Part shown: piece by piece, positions 4,707 through 6,831 of the stretch
Layout of the letters: every line of letters begins with the position of its first letter
How positions within the stretch are numbered: position 1 is the first letter of the stretch
NCBI GenBank assembly: GCA_026710225.1
Contig: JAPORI010000210.1
Location: forward strand, 1-6,831
DNA length: 6,831 nt
DNA from: Betaproteobacteria bacterium
Lineage (GTDB): Bacteria > Pseudomonadota > Gammaproteobacteria > Tethybacterales > Tethybacteraceae
Reading direction: 5' to 3'
Made by a program: the position numbers and the translations under genes
The notes under the pieces: model-generated
What the model was told of the DNA's origin: nothing
The model's database searches: none
What the model saw: only the letters and a program-made list of their open reading frames with translations

Positions 4707-6133
4707 GAGCTGACTCACCGCTGTTGCGCAACCATCCAAAGGCGCTGCTCGTTGATGACAGCCGGCAGGTGCAACCGGGTGCGATCTTCTTCGCGTTTCC
4801 CGGCCCGAACGCCGACGGCCGGTTGCACATCAACGATGCGATAAATCGCGGTGCAGCCGGAGTGATCTGGGAGCAGGGCAACTTCGCCTGGGACCCGGCC
4901 TGGCAGATAGAAAATGAAGCGCACTTCGGGTTGCGATCGCTGGCCGGGCACATGGCCGCGCAGCACTACGGCCGGCCCGGGGACGATCTTGTCATCATCG
5001 CGATAACCGGCACCAAGGGCAAGACCACCACCGCCTGGTTTGTTGCCCAGATCATGGAAGCGGCCGGCATCCCCTGCGGTTACATCGGCACCCTCGGTGC
5101 TGGTTGTCCGGGTGCGGCCAGCCTGCAGCCGCTTACCCACACCACGCCGCCGTCGCTCGTCGTCCACCGGCTGCTTGCCGATTTCAAGGCCAGCGGTGCT
5201 GCTGCGGTAGTGATCGAGGCTTCCTCGCAGGGACTCGATCAGGATCGGCTCTCGGCACTGGATTGCAATGTCGGAGTGCTTACCAACATCGGGCGCGATC
5301 ATCAGGACTATCATCAGTCGGTCGGTCAGTATCTGGCCGCCAAGCAGCGTCTGTTTCTGCGTCCGGAGCTTGCCCATTCGCTGGTCAATCTCGATGACGA
5401 GAACTGCCGGCGTACCGCGGTCGGTTGCCGCGGCGAGCTGGTTACTGTCGGTACCGGCCGCGGTGATTTCCGCTGGTGCCGCAAGGCTCTGGTCGCTGGT
5501 GCCCAGATCGGCCAGATAGTCAGCGCCGACGGTGAAATCGAATTCAGGCTTGCCATGCCCGGTGAGTTCAATCTGGCCAATGCCGCGTTTGCATACGCCG
5601 CCACCCGCTGTGCCGGGGCCGAGGCGGCAGCCGCGGCAGCCGCACTGGACAAACTGTTCGCACCGCCGGGCCGGATGCAAAAAGTAACTGCCGCTGCCGG
5701 TGCATCGGTATACATAGATTATGCGCACACTCCCGAATCGCTGTCGGCAGCGCTTGATGCAGTGCGCGAGATCAGTGATTGCGGAAAAGTAGTGTGCGTG
5801 TTCGGCTGCGGCGGCAATCGCGATCCGGGCAAGCGCAAGTTGATGGGCAATGCCGCTTCCCGGGCCGACCAGGTAATAGTAACCACTGACAATCCCCGCG
5901 ATGAGGATCCGGCGTCGATTGCCAGTCAGGCTGCTGCCGGAGTGGCTGGCGACTGTCAGATAATTCTTGATCGGGGTGCGGCGATCGAGGCGGCTGTCGA
6001 TGCGGCCGGAACATCCGGTACCGTGCTGGTTGCCGGCAAGGGACACGAGACCTCTATAGAGGGTCCCTGCGCCGAGCAAATCAAGTTTTCCGATTACACT
6101 GCCGCGGCAGCCGCCGCCCGGAGGATGCAATGA
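4703..6133 (+). CDS. murE: UDP-N-acetylmuramoyl-L-alanyl-D-glutamate--2,6-diaminopimelate ligase MurE
   Basis: Cytoplasmic Mur ligase that adds meso-diaminopimelate to UDP-MurNAc-L-Ala-D-Glu using ATP. In the 476-residue product the N-terminal UDP-binding domain (about 1-90) contains DDSRQVQPG. The ATP loop is TGTKGKTTT (G103-K107-T108), EASSQGL lies near 172-178, TNIGRDHQDYH is the central motif, and K214 is the likely carbamylated lysine. The C-terminal domain has DNPR (D396-R399) and GKGHET, the signature of enzymes specific for meso-DAP rather than lysine. The N-terminus is short: the segment usually found before the DSR motif is mostly missing. Ala-rich runs occur near 310-316 and at the C-terminus. 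ATG 4703 overlaps the ftsI stop and lacks a clear ribosome site, so coupling is likely. Confidence 0.96.
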   Translation: MRADSPLLRNHPKALLVDDSRQVQPGAIFFAFPGPNADGRLHINDAINRGAAGVIWEQGNFAWDPAWQIENEAHFGLRSLAGHMAAQHYGRPGDDLVIIAITGTKGKTTTAWFVAQIMEAAGIPCGYIGTLGAGCPGAASLQPLTHTTPPSLVVHRLLADFKASGAAAVVIEASSQGLDQDRLSALDCNVGVLTNIGRDHQDYHQSVGQYLAAKQRLFLRPELAHSLVNLDDENCRRTAVGCRGELVTVGTGRGDFRWCRKALVAGAQIGQIVSADGEIEFRLAMPGEFNLANAAFAYAATRCAGAEAAAAAAALDKLFAPPGRMQKVTAAAGASVYIDYAHTPESLSAALDAVREISDCGKVVCVFGCGGNRDPGKRKLMGNAASRADQVIVTTDNPRDEDPASIASQAAAGVAGDCQIILDRGAAIEAAVDAAGTSGTVLVAGKGHETSIEGPCAEQIKFSDYTAAAAAARRMQ

Positions 6134-6831
6134 GCATTCTCGACTGGACGACAGCTGCCGAGATAACCGGCGGTGTCTGGCATGGCAAGCCGGCAGTTGG
6201 ATTGGTGCCGGAATTTGTCCATGACTCTCGCCGGCTCGAGCCGGGTCAGGCCTTTGTCGCCTTGCAGGCGCAGCGCGACGGACACGAGTTCGTGGCCCAA
6301 GCCGCAAGCGCCGGTGCAGTGGCCGCACTGGTCAGTCGCCCGGTGCAGGCGCAGCTGTGTCAACTGGTGGTGCCGGACACCCTGCGCGCCTTGAGTCAGC
6401 TTGCCCGGCAGGCGCGCTATCGCAGCGACTGCATTGTGGTCGCAGTCACCGGCAGCACCGGCAAGACCACCGTCTGCGGGATGATCACCAGTATTCTGGT
6501 TGCCGCTTTCGGCCCAAAGCGGGTGCTTGCCAGTCGCGGCAACTTCAACAATCATATCGGTTTGCCGCTGAGCCTTCTCCGGCTGGACTCCGAACACCGC
6601 TACGCGGTGCTTGAAGCCGGGATGAGCAAGCCCGGTGAACTTGCCGATCTGGCGGCGCTGGCCGAGCCGGATCTGGGCGTGGTAACCAACATCGGCAGCG
6701 CCCATCTGGGTAACTTCTCCTCGCGCAGCCAGATTGCCCAGGCCAAGGGGGAACTGCTTGCCGGCACCCGCAAATCGGGCGCCTGCGTGTTCGGCTTTGC
6801 CGAGGAGTTTACTGATTTGCTCGCTGATCTG
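6130..6831 (+). CDS. murF: UDP-N-acetylmuramoyl-tripeptide--D-alanyl-D-alanine ligase MurF (5' part)
   Basis: Adds D-Ala-D-Ala to the UDP-MurNAc-tripeptide, the last cytoplasmic step in the peptide stem. The frame is open to the right edge, giving the first 234 residues of a protein usually near 450. Seen in order: the N-terminal substrate domain with HDSRRLEPGQAFVAL (31-45), the ATP loop TGSTGKTT (G108-K112-T114), the MurF-typical GNFNNHIGLPLSLL (137-150), LEAGMSKPGE (161-170), TNIGSAHLGNF (186-196) and AKGELL (205-210). GNFNN with IGLPL separates MurF from MurE and MurC. ATG 6130 overlaps the murE stop (ATGA) and has a good GGAGG ribosome site at 6120-6124, five bases upstream. The C-terminal domain lies outside the window. 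Confidence 0.95.
   Translation, partial: MSILDWTTAAEITGGVWHGKPAVGLVPEFVHDSRRLEPGQAFVALQAQRDGHEFVAQAASAGAVAALVSRPVQAQLCQLVVPDTLRALSQLARQARYRSDCIVVAVTGSTGKTTVCGMITSILVAAFGPKRVLASRGNFNNHIGLPLSLLRLDSEHRYAVLEAGMSKPGELADLAALAEPDLGVVTNIGSAHLGNFSSRSQIAQAKGELLAGTRKSGACVFGFAEEFTDLLADL

Noticed and set aside
5009..5029. Lys instead of Asn in the MurE ATP loop (TGTKGKT)
   Set aside because: From family knowledge this variant occurs in other MurE proteins, so it is not evidence of altered function.
4715..6328. 537-codon open frame on the - strand opposite murE and murF
   Set aside because: It is antisense to two clear Mur ligase genes; long antisense frames are expected from the GC-rich codon use. Its product shows no recognisable domain and is rich in Arg, Gly and His.
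1..6831. CRISPR arrays, tRNA or rRNA genes, insertion sequences, phage genes
   Set aside because: No spaced repeat array, transposase, integrase or RNA gene signature was seen on either strand.

Overview
The window is a GC-rich stretch in which all supported genes lie on the + strand. It carries the start of a bacterial division and cell-wall (dcw) cluster in the classical order mraZ - rsmH - ftsL - ftsI - murE - murF, preceded by a serine acetyltransferase gene (cysE). The gene order, the meso-diaminopimelate-type MurE (DNPR motif), the FtsI close in length to E. coli PBP3 and the short FtsL point to a Gram-negative bacterium, most likely a proteobacterium. The sequence does not let me name a genus.

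Layout: cysE fills 14-739 and its reading frame is still open at the left edge. A comparatively AT-rich gap of about 400 bases (740-1146) follows. It holds nested inverted repeats, a possible 37-codon ORF, a short GC-rich tandem repeat, and just before mraZ a set of helically phased TG/TGGG boxes with a TAAAAT -10-like element that look like the mraZ control region. mraZ and rsmH are 7 bases apart. A 170-base gap then separates rsmH from ftsL. From ftsL onward every junction is a 4-base ATGA or GTGA overlap (ftsL/ftsI, ftsI/murE, murE/murF), which is typical of translational coupling. murF runs off the right edge.

How the genes work together: MraZ is the transcriptional regulator of the cluster, and RsmH methylates 16S rRNA in the ribosome decoding centre. 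FtsL is a divisome scaffold protein and FtsI the septal peptidoglycan transpeptidase. MurE and MurF add the third amino acid and the D-Ala-D-Ala dipeptide to the UDP-MurNAc peptide precursor. CysE begins cysteine synthesis and is not functionally part of the cluster.

Most genes are ordinary. The part most worth a second look is the rsmH-ftsL gap. It is filled exactly by a 54-codon ORF that has its own Shine-Dalgarno-like sequence and overlaps the ftsL start by ATGA. Inside that ORF lies a 12-pair hairpin arm set followed by six T residues, a terminator-like structure. Together these look like a possible translation-dependent attenuator in front of ftsL-ftsI-murE-murF. Lesser points are a CysE in which the nearly invariant Glu of the VIGET motif is Ala, and mutually exclusive hairpins in the gap after cysE.
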